Shown: positions 43,216-52,340, numbered from the stretch's first letter. The stretch: 64,000 nt of DNA from an uncultured Alphaproteobacteria bacterium (GCA_902623255.1 CACNSY010000008.1:1-64000); one strand, 5' to 3'. Made by a program: numbers and translations. The notes: generated by a model from the sequence alone, not told the origin.

Positions 43216-44667
43216 ATGGAATTAAATAACAAATCACTCTTTAAACAAAAATGTTTTATAAATGGGGAATGGGTTGGTAGTTCTTCAGGAGAAACTCTTG
43301 AGGTAAATAATCCAGCATCTCTTGAAATTATTGGCAACGTCCCAAAATGTTCACTTTTAGAAACTAAAAAAGCTGTAGATGATGCAAATACTGCTTTCCA
43401 AACTTGGAAAGAAACTACTGCTAAAGAAAGATCAGTTATTCTTAAAAAATGGGGGGAGCTAATTACAGAAAATGCAGATGATTTAGCTAAAATCATGACT
43501 ATTGAGCAAGGTAAACCTCTAGCTGAAGCAAAGGGTGAAATACTAATGGGTGCTTCATATATTGAATTCTATGCTGAAGAAGCAAAAAGAGTTTATGGTG
43601 ACATAGTTCCTGATCCAAGACCTGGAAAAAGAATTGTAATAATTAAACAACCTGTTGGTGTTGTTGGAGCAATAACTCCATGGAATTTTCCAAATTCAAT
43701 GATAACAAGAAAATGTGCAGCCGCTTTAGCAGTTGGTTGTACTACTGTTGTTAAACCAGCAAGCCAAACACCCTATTCAGCATTAGCTGTAGCAGTACTT
43801 GCTAAGGAAGCTGGTTTTCCAGATGGTGTATTTAATGTAATAACTGGATCGGCAAGTGAAATTGGTAAAGAGCTAACAAGCAACCCTATTGTTAGAAAAA
43901 TTTCTTTTACTGGATCTACGGAGGTTGGAAAAATACTTTTAGAGCAAAGTGCCTCAACAGTAAAAAAAGTTTCTATGGAACTTGGTGGCCACGCACCATT
44001 TATTGTTTTTGATGATGCAGATATGGATGAAGCTGTTGCAGGAGCTCTTCAAAGTAAATTTAGAAATAGTGGTCAAACATGTATTTGTTCAAATAGAATA
44101 TTTGTGCATGAAAATATTTATGATGAATTCCTGGAAAAATTTACAAATGAAGTCGGTAAAATAACAGTTGGTAATGGACTTGAAGATGGAATTACATCTG
44201 GTCCTTTAATTGATCAATCCTCTTTAGAAAAAGTAGTTGATCATGTACAAGACGCAGTTAATACGGGAGCTAAAATAGCAATTGGTGGAGATGTGCATTC
44301 GCTTGGAGGAAATTTTTATCAACCAACTGTTCTCTCTAATGTATCTACAAAGGCAAAGATAACTTTTGAAGAAACATTTGGACCTGTTGCTCCTCTTTAT
44401 AAATTTTCCACTGATGATGAAGTGATTAAAATGGCTAATGATACTCCTTATGGATTAGCTTCATATTTCTATTCAAGAGACATAGGAAGAATTTGGAGAG
44501 TTGCCGAAGCACTTGAATATGGAATTGTATCTATTAACAATGGACTACCAACAATTGCAGAAGTTCCTTTTGGAGGTGTAAAAGAATCAGGAATGGGAAG
44601 AGAAGGTTCTCGATATGGACTTGATGATTATTTAACTATAAAATATATTTCAATGGGCGGTATTTAA
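43216..44667 (+). CDS. gabD: Succinate-semialdehyde dehydrogenase-type ALDH (GabD; possible DoeC role)
   Basis: NAD(P)-dependent ALDH, 483 aa, with high similarity to GabD: FINGEWVGSSSGETLEVNNPA at the start, TIEQGKPLAEAKGEI, ITPWNFPNSMITRKCAAAL, FTGSTEVGKILLEQ, the catalytic Glu in MELGGHAPFIVF and Cys in SGQTCICSNRIFV. It oxidises succinate semialdehyde in GABA degradation. DoeC of ectoine breakdown, which oxidises aspartate semialdehyde, belongs to this same subfamily. Divergent position 43 bases from the Eut-like operon makes that role plausible. Ends convergently in a shared TTAA with the ROK kinase. Confidence 0.92.
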   Translation: MELNNKSLFKQKCFINGEWVGSSSGETLEVNNPASLEIIGNVPKCSLLETKKAVDDANTAFQTWKETTAKERSVILKKWGELITENADDLAKIMTIEQGKPLAEAKGEILMGASYIEFYAEEAKRVYGDIVPDPRPGKRIVIIKQPVGVVGAITPWNFPNSMITRKCAAALAVGCTTVVKPASQTPYSALAVAVLAKEAGFPDGVFNVITGSASEIGKELTSNPIVRKISFTGSTEVGKILLEQSASTVKKVSMELGGHAPFIVFDDADMDEAVAGALQSKFRNSGQTCICSNRIFVHENIYDEFLEKFTNEVGKITVGNGLEDGITSGPLIDQSSLEKVVDHVQDAVNTGAKIAIGGDVHSLGGNFYQPTVLSNVSTKAKITFEETFGPVAPLYKFSTDDEVIKMANDTPYGLASYFYSRDIGRIWRVAEALEYGIVSINNGLPTIAEVPFGGVKESGMGREGSRYGLDDYLTIKYISMGGI

Positions 44668-45554
44668 GAAAGCCAAGCAGCTCCTCTTACACCACTTGAA
44701 TCCCCATAAACATTTTTAACAACTTTAGTTTCTAGCGTATCAGTAAAAACATATTTTTTTAGAGTATCATTTATATTTTCATAAATAAAATCTATATTGG
44801 ACATACCACCACCCAAAACTATTACATCTGGATCAAGGATATTACATACAACAGATAAACCTCTAGCTAAATGATCAATATATTGATTTAGTGCAAAAAT
44901 ACTGTCTTCTTCATTATTAATAAAACCCTCTAATATTTGATGTGAATTATAATTTTTATTGAAACGCAAGTTATAAGCCGATGAAAATCCTGGGCCAGAA
45001 ATGTAAGTTTCCAAACAACCATTTTTACCACAATAACATTTTTTTACATATTTTTTTTCTTCTTCAGTTCTACCTGGCAGCACTATATGACCCCATTCCC
45101 CGCTTATACTATTTCGCCCTCTTAAAACTTTTTGATTAATGCTAATACCACCACCAACACCTGTTCCGATGATTACTCCAAAAACAACTTGATAACCTTT
45201 ACCTGCTCCATCTACTGCTTCAGATAGTGTGAAACAATTAGCATCATTTTCTATATTAATATTTCTATTAAGAATTTTATCCAAATCTTGCTTAAATGGC
45301 TTGCCATTTAACCATATAGAATTAGCATTTTTAATTAAAGCTGTATCATTTGATATGGCCCCTGGCATTCCCATACCAACAGATTCTGCTTTGCCATGAT
45401 TATCTTCAAAATGATTTATAATGGAGAGTATTCCATTAATTGTTCCATCATAATTTTTTTCAGTATTAATTCTTTTTCTATCTATTTCAGTTCCATTTGG
45501 ATCTAATAGAATACCCTCAGTTTTGGTACCGCCTACATCAATACCTATTTTCAT
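44664..45554 (-). CDS. mak: ROK-family fructokinase (Mak-like)
   Basis: ATP-dependent hexokinase of the ROK family, 296 aa. N-terminal phosphate-binding motif IGIDVGGTKTEGILLD, catalytic Asp in IENDANCFTLSEAVDG, zinc-binding GEWGHIVLPG with CYCGKNGCLETY, and C-terminal DSSGVRGAAWLS. NANSIWLNGKPF and the ending closely follow E. coli Mak fructokinase, so fructose to fructose-6-phosphate is likely. N-acetylglucosamine or glucose kinase activity cannot be excluded, and would complement the GH20 enzyme. 6 bases downstream of bioY. Confidence 0.85.
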   Translation of the reverse strand: MKIGIDVGGTKTEGILLDPNGTEIDRKRINTEKNYDGTINGILSIINHFEDNHGKAESVGMGMPGAISNDTALIKNANSIWLNGKPFKQDLDKILNRNINIENDANCFTLSEAVDGAGKGYQVVFGVIIGTGVGGGISINQKVLRGRNSISGEWGHIVLPGRTEEEKKYVKKCYCGKNGCLETYISGPGFSSAYNLRFNKNYNSHQILEGFINNEEDSIFALNQYIDHLARGLSVVCNILDPDVIVLGGGMSNIDFIYENINDTLKKYVFTDTLETKVVKNVYGDSSGVRGAAWLS

Positions 45555-45560
45555 TAATTA

Positions 45561-46127
45561 TTATTTTGTAATAATTTTGTGTAAAGTTGGGATCAAAGCA
45601 ACTGCTAATGCAATTTTAAACAATTCACTTGGAATAAATGGTAAAAGACCAGCAGCTACTGCTTTTTCGAAACCAATAATATAACCAAGATAGATGATAC
45701 CAAATGAAAATATAATAGCAGAACCAATTAGTAGAGATACTGTAGCTTTAAAATATGTTTTGCTAAAACCTAAATTTGCTAAATAACTTATAACAATGGA
45801 TGCAAATAACATACCATAAAGATATCCTGCCGTTGGTCCAACTAAATAAGCAACTCCGCCACCGGCTGCAAAAACAGGAAGTCCTATGGCTCCTTGAAAA
45901 AGGTAAAAAGCAACTGTAGCAAAAGATAATCTTACACTATATGTCATTCCTATTAAGAATATGACAAACGTCTGCATTGTCATTGGCACTGGCCAAAATG
46001 GTACTTGAACTTTAGCAGAAATCGCTAATAAAATTGAACCAAATAACATCAATGTTATTATAAGAAAATTTGAATTTATATTTTCAAAATTTTTTAGTTT
46101 GTGTATTAAAATTCTATTTTCGTGCAT
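45561..46127 (-). CDS. bioY: BioY biotin transporter S-component
   Basis: Integral membrane biotin-binding S-component, 188 aa, about six helices. Family motifs: VPFWPVPMTMQTFVIFLIG, FYLFQGAIGLPVFAAGGG and LVGPTAGYLYGMLFAS. BioM/BioN (ATPase and T-component) are not in the window; BioY can work alone or with shared ECF parts. Suggests scavenging of biotin, typical of vitamin-dependent pelagic bacteria. Located between gshB and mak. Confidence 0.93.
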   Translation of the reverse strand: MHENRILIHKLKNFENINSNFLIITLMLFGSILLAISAKVQVPFWPVPMTMQTFVIFLIGMTYSVRLSFATVAFYLFQGAIGLPVFAAGGGVAYLVGPTAGYLYGMLFASIVISYLANLGFSKTYFKATVSLLIGSAIIFSFGIIYLGYIIGFEKAVAAGLLPFIPSELFKIALAVALIPTLHKIITK

Positions 46128-46150
46128 ATGTTTTCCTTTAAAAATTATAA

Positions 46151-47089
46151 TTAAACTAATTTATATTTTGCTTCAAGCTTATCCCAAAAATCTTTCTCTA
46201 ATTTTACATTGTTTAATGCATTAATTTGCTTCAATCCTGTAGGTGAAGTTACGTTTATTTCTGTTAGATAATTTCCAATTATATCAATTCCAACAAAAAA
46301 GAGATTATGTTCTTTTAGTTTTGGTCCTAAATTTTTGATAATTTCTTGGTCCCTATAAACTAGGCCAGTTTTACTTGCCTTACCACCAGCATGAAAATTT
46401 GCCTTTAAATTACCTTCTTGCGGTATTCTGGCAACTGAACCAAAATATTCACCATCGAAAAAAATAATTCTCCTGTCACCATGCTCTATCTCATTGATAA
46501 ATTTTTGAACCATTATAGGCAAGTGTAAATATTCCTCTAATATTTTGGAATTGAAATTAGTTTTATCAAATCTATGTATACCCTCTCCTCCATTACCATA
46601 AAGTGGTTTGGTTATAATATCTTCTTCTTTATCTAAAAATTCTTCAATAATTTTTAAATCTTTTGTTACCAAAGTGGGTGGCATAAATTCTTTAAAATTA
46701 AATGTAAATAATTTTTCAGTAGAATTTCTAACTGCTGTTGGATCATTTACAACAATTGTTGAAGATGGAAGTAAGTCCAAAATATAAGTCGATGTAATAT
46801 AATTCATATCAAAAGGAGGGTCCTGTCTTAAAAAGACAAATTGAAAATCCTCTAATTTGGCAATTATTTTATTAGATTTAAAATTAAAATAATTTTTTTC
46901 GTCTAACTGTAACTCTAAATAATATCCAGATGCTTGAATAGTATTTTCTTTAATGAATAAATCTTTTGGATTGTAATAAAAAATATCATAACCTCTTTCT
47001 TGTGCCTCATAACCTATTAAAAAAGATGTATCGAATTCATAATCAATCGTTTCAATATTATCCATTTGGATTGATATACTTTTTTTCAT
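46151..47089 (-). CDS. gshB: Glutathione synthetase
   Basis: ATP-grasp ligase joining gamma-glutamylcysteine and glycine, 312 aa, cytoplasmic. N-terminal GSH-S_N domain (SIQMDNIETIDYEFDTSF, FLRQDPPFDMNYITSTYIL). ATP-grasp part ITKPLYGNGGEGIHRF, HGDRRIIFFDGEYFGSVARIPQ, and metal/ATP loop FVGIDIIGNYLTEINVTSPTG. Bacterial homotetramer type. Start ATG lies in TAATG with the gshA stop, so translation is coupled to gshA. Confidence 0.96.
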   Translation of the reverse strand: MKKSISIQMDNIETIDYEFDTSFLIGYEAQERGYDIFYYNPKDLFIKENTIQASGYYLELQLDEKNYFNFKSNKIIAKLEDFQFVFLRQDPPFDMNYITSTYILDLLPSSTIVVNDPTAVRNSTEKLFTFNFKEFMPPTLVTKDLKIIEEFLDKEEDIITKPLYGNGGEGIHRFDKTNFNSKILEEYLHLPIMVQKFINEIEHGDRRIIFFDGEYFGSVARIPQEGNLKANFHAGGKASKTGLVYRDQEIIKNLGPKLKEHNLFFVGIDIIGNYLTEINVTSPTGLKQINALNNVKLEKDFWDKLEAKYKLV

Positions 47090-48429
47090 TAGAAAATTTC
47101 TTCCTCATATATTTTTTTAATATTTTTTTTCCATTTACCATTATATTTATTAATTAATAAATCAGCTGGTGAATGACCATTTGATAGATTTTGTTCTAAA
47201 TCTTTTAAATAAAATGTTTCGTTATATTTTTCATTTTTTACTAGAATATTTCTTTTATCTAAACCTGATTTTGAAATTTCAAACAATTTTTGAGCAATAT
47301 CTAAAAGATTACTATTTTTGAATTTTGTTTGTAAACCTTCTAGTGGGGCTAAATTATTTATTAAATTTCTATCATTTTGAGTCCAACCTTCAACAATTTC
47401 ATTTGTTTTATCAATAGCTTCATCATTGTATAAAATACCAATCCAAAAAGCAGGTTGAGAACATATTAAATCCCATGAACATGCGTCCATAGAACGAATT
47501 TCTAGAAATTGCTTTAATCTAACTTGAGGAAATAGAGTTGATAAATGGTTTACCCAATCTTCTATAGTAGGTTCAATGTTTAAATCTTTAGAAATATTAT
47601 TTTTCATAAAATCTCTAAAAGTATAATTGGTCATATTTATATATTTATGATTTTTAATTACAAAATACATTGGTACATCTAGAGCATACTCCGCATATTT
47701 TTCAAAATTAAAATCTTTATTAAAAACAAATGGCAATAAACCCGTTCTATCTTTGTCTGTATGATGCCAAAAATGAGATCTTAAACTTTTATATTTTGAA
47801 ACTTCTTTTTGGTCAAAAGGTGAGTTAGCAAATATTGCAGTTGCTATACCTTCAAGATTTAACATTAATCGATACTTAGTAATCATATCTTCTTCAGAAT
47901 GATAATCCAAATTTACTTGGTTTGTACATGTACGTTTCATCATATGATGACCAAGAGTACCAACTTTAGGCATATATTTTTTCATTATGGAATATCTTTG
48001 TTTTGGCATCCAAGGAAAATCATCTAGAGATAAACTTGGCTCAACGCCTAATCCTAATAATACAAAGCCAAATTCTTCACCAATATCTTTTAATTCCTTT
48101 AAATGTCTATTAGTTTCAGTACAGGTTTGATGGATATTTTTTAATTGCGCTCCAGATAATTCAATCTGACCACCTGGTTCTAAAGTTATACTTTCACCAA
48201 ATCTTTCTAAGGCAATTATTGTAGTATGTTTATCATCATACTTTGGTTTCCATCCCTTATCTACAAATTTTAAAAGAATTTCTTTTATACCATTGGGCTC
48301 TTCATAAGATAGTTGATGTAAATTTTCTTTTTTTAGTACAAATTTCTCGTGTTCTACTCCTATGCGTAAATCATTCTTATTTTTGATTCCTTTATAAAAG
48401 TAGTCTATTAGATCATTTTTTTTAAGCAT
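47089..48429 (-). CDS. gshA: Glutamate-cysteine ligase (plant/alphaproteobacterial type)
   Basis: GCS2-family ligase, 446 aa, first step of glutathione synthesis. RIGVEHEKFVL carries the metal Glu residues; FGESITLEPGGQIELSG is the substrate-loop signature of plant-type enzymes; TNQVNLDYHSEEDM and LKQFLEIRSMDACSWD follow. Length and motifs match alphaproteobacterial GshA rather than the gamma type of E. coli. Coupled to gshB by TAATG and preceded by mgtE (23-base gap). Confidence 0.94.
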   Translation of the reverse strand: MLKKNDLIDYFYKGIKNKNDLRIGVEHEKFVLKKENLHQLSYEEPNGIKEILLKFVDKGWKPKYDDKHTTIIALERFGESITLEPGGQIELSGAQLKNIHQTCTETNRHLKELKDIGEEFGFVLLGLGVEPSLSLDDFPWMPKQRYSIMKKYMPKVGTLGHHMMKRTCTNQVNLDYHSEEDMITKYRLMLNLEGIATAIFANSPFDQKEVSKYKSLRSHFWHHTDKDRTGLLPFVFNKDFNFEKYAEYALDVPMYFVIKNHKYINMTNYTFRDFMKNNISKDLNIEPTIEDWVNHLSTLFPQVRLKQFLEIRSMDACSWDLICSQPAFWIGILYNDEAIDKTNEIVEGWTQNDRNLINNLAPLEGLQTKFKNSNLLDIAQKLFEISKSGLDKRNILVKNEKYNETFYLKDLEQNLSNGHSPADLLINKYNGKWKKNIKKIYEEEIF

Positions 48430-48452
48430 TGTTTTATCTTAAATAGGCCCTA

Positions 48453-49820
48453 TCATATTAAAAATAAAGTTGCTAATCCAAGAAAAGAAAGAAATCCAAA
48501 TACATCTGTTATTGTAGTCAAAATTACTGCAGATGCTAAAGCAGGATCAATTTTTAGCTTATCTAAAACTAGTGGAATTGCAATTCCTGAAAAACCAGCG
48601 ATTAGTAAGTTTAGTATCATAGCAAGACCTATTATTAAACCCAACATTAAACTTTCAAACCAATAAATAGAGATTAAAGATATTATGATAGCGAAAATAA
48701 CTCCATTTAAAACACCAATTAAAGTTTCTTTGGTTATTATTTTTATTGCATTACTAGTAGTTAGTTCTTTAACTGCAATAGCTCTGACTGCAACAGTTAA
48801 GGTTTGAGTACCAGCGTTAGCGCCCATAGAAGCTACTATTGGCATTAATATAGCTAGAGCAACTACTTTTTCTATTGCAGCTTCAAACAAACCTATAACT
48901 ATTGAAGCTACAACAGCTGTCATTAAATTTACTATTAACCATGAAATTCTTGATTTTGTTGTACTAATAACTGATTCATACAAATCGGTATGATCTACTC
49001 CTCCAAGCTTTAAAATATCTTCTTCTCTTTCTTCTTCAATAACTTCGACAACATCATCAACTGTAATCGAGCCAATAATTTTTTTTTGATCGTTAATAAC
49101 AGGAGCACTTACCAATCCATATTTATTAAATAATAGAGCTACATCTTCTTGATCTGTATTTACATCAATTAATCTTAATTCTTTATTTATTATTGAATTT
49201 AATTCTATTTCTCTTTTTGATCCCATTAATCTTCCTAATGGAACTATCCCTTTTACTTCTTTATTTTTATTTATTAAATAAATGTCGTAGAAATCATCTG
49301 GTAAATTACCTTTATTGTTTCTCAAATAATCAATTGCTTGACCAACATTCCATAATTGATCGATAGTAACAAATTGTCTTTGCATTAATCTTCCAGCGGA
49401 ATCTTCGGGGTAATTTAAACCTTCTTCAACTAAAGTTCTTTCTTCTTTGTCTAAGTTTTCTAAAAAAATATTTTGATTTTCTTCTTCTAAATCTTCTGCT
49501 AAATCTACAGCATCATCTATGTCTAAACTTTTTGCGTTATTAGCTAACTGTTTTATATCTAAAGTTTCAATTATCTCTTCTCTAAGACTATCATTTAAAT
49601 AAGTTAAGATTTCAGGATCAAAATTTTTATCAATTATATTAAGAAGACTTAATCTTAAAACTGGGTCTAAATTTTGAAGAATTTCTGCTATGTCTGCATT
49701 ATGCAGATCTTTTAAAATAGATAAAATGTTATCATATTTATAATTTTCTAGATAATCAGTTACTAATCGAATTGATTTATTAGAATTGTAATCGTCTTTT
49801 TTAATTATTATTTCTTCCAT
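48453..49820 (-). CDS. mgtE: MgtE-type magnesium transporter/channel
   Basis: Mg2+ channel, 455 aa from ATG 49820 (MEEIIIKKDD). The ORF-track start 49856 would lie inside tRNA-Leu. N-domain repeats (LHNADIAEILQNLDPVLRLSLLN), paired CBS domains (about 130-255), and five C-terminal helices with the signature SMGANAGTQTLTVAVRAIA. CBS and N domains close the pore when Mg2+ is plentiful. ATG is only 6 bases after the encoded CCA of tRNA-Leu and no Shine-Dalgarno fits there, so a tRNA-mgtE co-transcript processed to a nearly leaderless mRNA is likely. Confidence 0.94.
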   Translation of the reverse strand: MEEIIIKKDDYNSNKSIRLVTDYLENYKYDNILSILKDLHNADIAEILQNLDPVLRLSLLNIIDKNFDPEILTYLNDSLREEIIETLDIKQLANNAKSLDIDDAVDLAEDLEEENQNIFLENLDKEERTLVEEGLNYPEDSAGRLMQRQFVTIDQLWNVGQAIDYLRNNKGNLPDDFYDIYLINKNKEVKGIVPLGRLMGSKREIELNSIINKELRLIDVNTDQEDVALLFNKYGLVSAPVINDQKKIIGSITVDDVVEVIEEEREEDILKLGGVDHTDLYESVISTTKSRISWLIVNLMTAVVASIVIGLFEAAIEKVVALAILMPIVASMGANAGTQTLTVAVRAIAVKELTTSNAIKIITKETLIGVLNGVIFAIIISLISIYWFESLMLGLIIGLAMILNLLIAGFSGIAIPLVLDKLKIDPALASAVILTTITDVFGFLSFLGLATLFLI

Positions 49821-49826
49821 ATTAAT

Positions 49827-49913
49827 TGGTGCGGCTGAGAAGACTTGAACTTCCACAGGATAAATCCCACAGCGACCTCAACGCTGCGCGTATACCAATT
49901 CCGCCACAGCCGC
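49827..49913 (-). tRNA. tRNA-Leu (anticodon GAG)
   Basis: Acceptor GCGGCTG pairs with CAGCCGC, discriminator A, and CCA is encoded (49829-49827). D-arm GCGGAATTGGTATACGC, anticodon stem CAGCG/CGCTG with loop TTGAGGT giving GAG, long class-II variable arm around TGGGATTTATCC, and T arm GGAAGTTCAAGTCTTCT. Reads CTC and CTT leucine codons. Lies directly in front of mgtE on the same strand. Confidence 0.95.
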
Positions 49914-49927
49914 ATATATAGTAGAAT

Positions 49928-49956
49928 TAAATATCAGATAGGATATTAACTATCAA
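49928..49956 (-). promoter_or_regulatory. Candidate promoter for tRNA-Leu and mgtE operon
   Basis: TTGATA (49956-49951) and TATTTA (49933-49928) are separated by exactly 17 bases and end 14 bases before the tRNA 5' end. Good spacing and position for a sigma70-type promoter driving tRNA-Leu, mgtE, gshA and gshB. Confidence 0.5.
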
Positions 49957-49964
49957 TAAAGTAT

Positions 49965-50621
49965 ATGAATGACATGAATCAGATTGAAATTAAAATATCT
50001 AATGAAGAAGTAAGTTATATTGAGTCGATGTTGTTTATGGAGTCCAAAGTAAGAGAAATAAGTAAAAATCATTCAAAAGAATTACTTTGGTTTCTTAGTC
50101 ATAATCATATCTTTACCCAAGGAACAAGTGCTTCAAATGAGGAGATATTAAATCCAAATGTTATAGAAGTTTTAAAGACAAATCGTGGTGGCAAGACAAC
50201 TTATCATGGACCTGGACAAAGAATTGTTTATTTTATGTTAAACTTAAACAATAAAAAAAAAGATATAAGAAAGTTTATTTCTGTAATTGAAAATTCTGTT
50301 ATTGATTTTTTAAAAAATTATAATGTTGAGGCAAGAGCATTTAAAGATAGAGTAGGTATTTGGGTAATTAAGAATAACAAAGTAACATTTGATAAAGAAA
50401 AAAAGATTGGGGCTATTGGTCTTAGAGTAAAAAAATGGGTAACATATCATGGAATGAGTTTTAATATTAATCCTAATTTAGAATATTATAAATTTATTCA
50501 CTCATGTGGTTTAAAAGAATATTCAAATACTTCATTGTATGAATTAGGAATAAACATAGATCAAAATGAATTTGATGAAGGTTTTAAAAAAATTTTTTTA
50601 AAAAAATTAAAATCTATTTAA
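49965..50621 (+). CDS. lipB: Octanoyltransferase LipB
   Basis: Transfers octanoyl from acyl carrier protein to lipoyl domains, 218 aa, cytoplasmic. Motifs: HNHIFTQGTSA, RGGKTTYHGPGQRIVYFML, catalytic Lys in KIGAIGLRVKKWVTYHG and catalytic Cys in FIHSCGLKEYSNTSLYELG. Divergent from tRNA-Leu (51 bases). Its end overlaps the rluC end by 15 bases on the opposite strand. No lipA is in the window. Confidence 0.95.
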   Translation: MNDMNQIEIKISNEEVSYIESMLFMESKVREISKNHSKELLWFLSHNHIFTQGTSASNEEILNPNVIEVLKTNRGGKTTYHGPGQRIVYFMLNLNNKKKDIRKFISVIENSVIDFLKNYNVEARAFKDRVGIWVIKNNKVTFDKEKKIGAIGLRVKKWVTYHGMSFNINPNLEYYKFIHSCGLKEYSNTSLYELGINIDQNEFDEGFKKIFLKKLKSI

Positions 50622-51521
50622 TTCTTTTTCTAAATTTTCTTTAAATTTTAATTTATTTTTTTTAATAAAAGTAAGAAAATAATTGGGTAATTCTGAAATA
50701 AAACTAAATTTTTCTTCATTGATTGTAAATTTTAGAGCAAAGGCATGTAACATTAGTCTTTCATTATTGTATTTAGAATTGATATTATATTTTTGATCAC
50801 CTATTATTGAGCAACCAAGATGTTTAGAAACTTTTCTTAATTGATGAGTTTTACCAGTTTCAGGATTATACAAAATTTGTGTTATATTATTTTTATTACC
50901 AATAACACAGTAGTTAGTTATAGTTTTTTCAATTTCTTGATTTTTATTTTTTATATTTAAAAAAACCTTAGAATTTTTATTTTTAGGACTTCCCTCACAT
51001 AGAGCAATATAAAACTTCGTAATTAGTTTTTGCTTAAAGAGTGTAGAAAAAAATCTTGCGTATTTTAAATTTTTCGAGATCAAAAGTAGGCCTGATGTCT
51101 CTTTATCAAGTCTATGAACGAGTCTGTAATCGGAGTTAATATTTTTGATTATATGGTCAATTGAAACATTTACCTTACTGCCTCCTTGTGTTGCAATCTC
51201 AGCCCACTTATTCATAACTAAAAAATCGTTATTTTGAAAAATAATTGATTTGTTAAACTTTTTTAGATCATTATCTGAAATTTTAATATTTTTTTTATAA
51301 ACTATTTTATTTTTATAAAGTTCTTCATGGAAATTTAATATTATTAAACTATCATTTAATTTGACTACATAATTTGCTTTTGTCCGAGAGTTATTAATTA
51401 AAATATTTTTCTTTCTTATATTTTTTTCAATAAAACTTTGTGTAAGAGAGGTAAATAGGTTCTTTAAATACTTATCGAGCCTAACTTCATAATCTTTTTT
51501 AATATTAATTTTTTTAATCAA
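50607..51521 (-). CDS. rluC: RluA-family pseudouridine synthase, RluC-like
   Basis: 23S rRNA pseudouridine synthase, 304 aa. N-terminal S4-like RNA-binding part (YEVRLDKYLKNLFTSLTQSFIEKNIRKKNILIN), catalytic Asp in YRLVHRLDKETSGLLLISK, and C-terminal ETGKTHQLRKVSKHLGCSIIGDQKY. RluC type (positions 955/2504/2580 in E. coli) is the usual alphaproteobacterial call; RluD is less fitting. Very lysine/asparagine-rich. Follows crcB by 1 base as last gene of the ribosomal superoperon. Confidence 0.88.
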   Translation of the reverse strand: MIKKINIKKDYEVRLDKYLKNLFTSLTQSFIEKNIRKKNILINNSRTKANYVVKLNDSLIILNFHEELYKNKIVYKKNIKISDNDLKKFNKSIIFQNNDFLVMNKWAEIATQGGSKVNVSIDHIIKNINSDYRLVHRLDKETSGLLLISKNLKYARFFSTLFKQKLITKFYIALCEGSPKNKNSKVFLNIKNKNQEIEKTITNYCVIGNKNNITQILYNPETGKTHQLRKVSKHLGCSIIGDQKYNINSKYNNERLMLHAFALKFTINEEKFSFISELPNYFLTFIKKNKLKFKENLEKELNRF

Positions 51522-51522
51522 A

Positions 51523-51891
51523 TTAAAACTTGTTAACTAACATTCCTAAGTATGCAAATAAAATACAGAGGAATATTGAAATAGAAATATATATAAATGC
51601 TATTAAGATTTTTTTAGAAATAATTAAATTTACAACTTCAAAAGAAAATGCTGAAAAAGTAGTAAAAGATCCAAGTAAACCTATTATTAAAAAAAATTTA
51701 ACAAAATTATCATTAATATTTTTTGAGAAATCTGAAGTTATAAGATATCCAATCAAAAAAGAGCCTATAATATTTACTGTAAGAGTTCCATAAATGCTGG
51801 AGATAAACAAAGTTTTGCTTAAGTTTGTTAAAAAATATCTTAATATCGCTCCAGTTGCTCCACCAGTAGCTACTAGTATTATATTAATCAA
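51523..51891 (-). CDS. crcB: Fluoride channel CrcB/FluC
   Basis: Small dual-topology fluoride exporter, 122 aa, four helices. Motifs: GGATGAILRYFLTNL at the start, GTLTVNIIGSFLIGY with the pore Asn, and GLLGSFTTFSAFSFE with the fluoride-contacting Phe/Thr box. Single gene, so a homodimer. No fluoride riboswitch is visible; it begins 6 bases after rplQ, so it depends on the ribosomal transcript. Confidence 0.94.
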   Translation of the reverse strand: MINIILVATGGATGAILRYFLTNLSKTLFISSIYGTLTVNIIGSFLIGYLITSDFSKNINDNFVKFFLIIGLLGSFTTFSAFSFEVVNLIISKKILIAFIYISISIFLCILFAYLGMLVNKF

Positions 51892-51897
51892 TATTTT

Positions 51898-52335
51898 TTA
51901 TACTTGAGGTTGTGGATCTACTTCTTCAGTAGATTTTTTTTCAATTACTGGACCGCTATCCTGCCCTTTAGCATTTTCATCTCTATCAACAAATTCTATA
52001 ATTGCAGTTGGAGCATTATCACCAAATCTATTTCCAAGTTTTACTATACGAGTGTATCCACCACTCCTTTTTTCATATCTAGAAGCAAGTACATTAAAGA
52101 CTTTTTTAGACATTTTTTGATCTTGTAAAATAGAAACTGCTTTTCTTCTTGAAAGTAAATCTCCTTTTTTTCCTAAAGTTACGATTTTTTCTACGAATCT
52201 TTTAAGCTCCTTTGCTTTAGCTAAAGTAGTAGTAATTTGTTCATGTTTGATAAGAGCATTTGACATATTCATGAACATAGCTTTCCTATGTGAGCTAGTT
52301 TTATTTAGTTTTTTGTTTTTGATGTTATGCTTCAT
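51898..52335 (-). CDS. rplQ: 50S ribosomal protein L17
   Basis: Large-subunit protein L17, 145 aa. Core [26 protein letters not shown] and [20 protein letters not shown]. The acidic C-terminal tail (about 25 residues, [18 protein letters not shown]) exceeds the E. coli protein, as common in alphaproteobacteria. Follows rpoA by 5 bases. Confidence 0.97.
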   Translation of the reverse strand: MKHNIKNKKLNKTSSHRKAMFMNMSNALIKHEQITTTLAKAKELKRFVEKIVTLGKKGDLLSRRKAVSILQDQKMSKKVFNVLASRYEKRSGGYTRIVKLGNRFGDNAPTAIIEFVDRDENAKGQDSGPVIEKKSTEEVDPQPQV

Positions 52336-52340
52336 GATGT

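Noticed and set aside
43194-43496. 100-aa minus-strand ORF between the amidinotransferase and gabD
   Set aside because: Almost wholly antisense to the conserved start of gabD and without family resemblance.
51898-51960. Possible fluoride riboswitch ahead of crcB
   Set aside because: crcB starts 6 bases after rplQ and the upstream DNA is coding; no conserved riboswitch pattern was seen.
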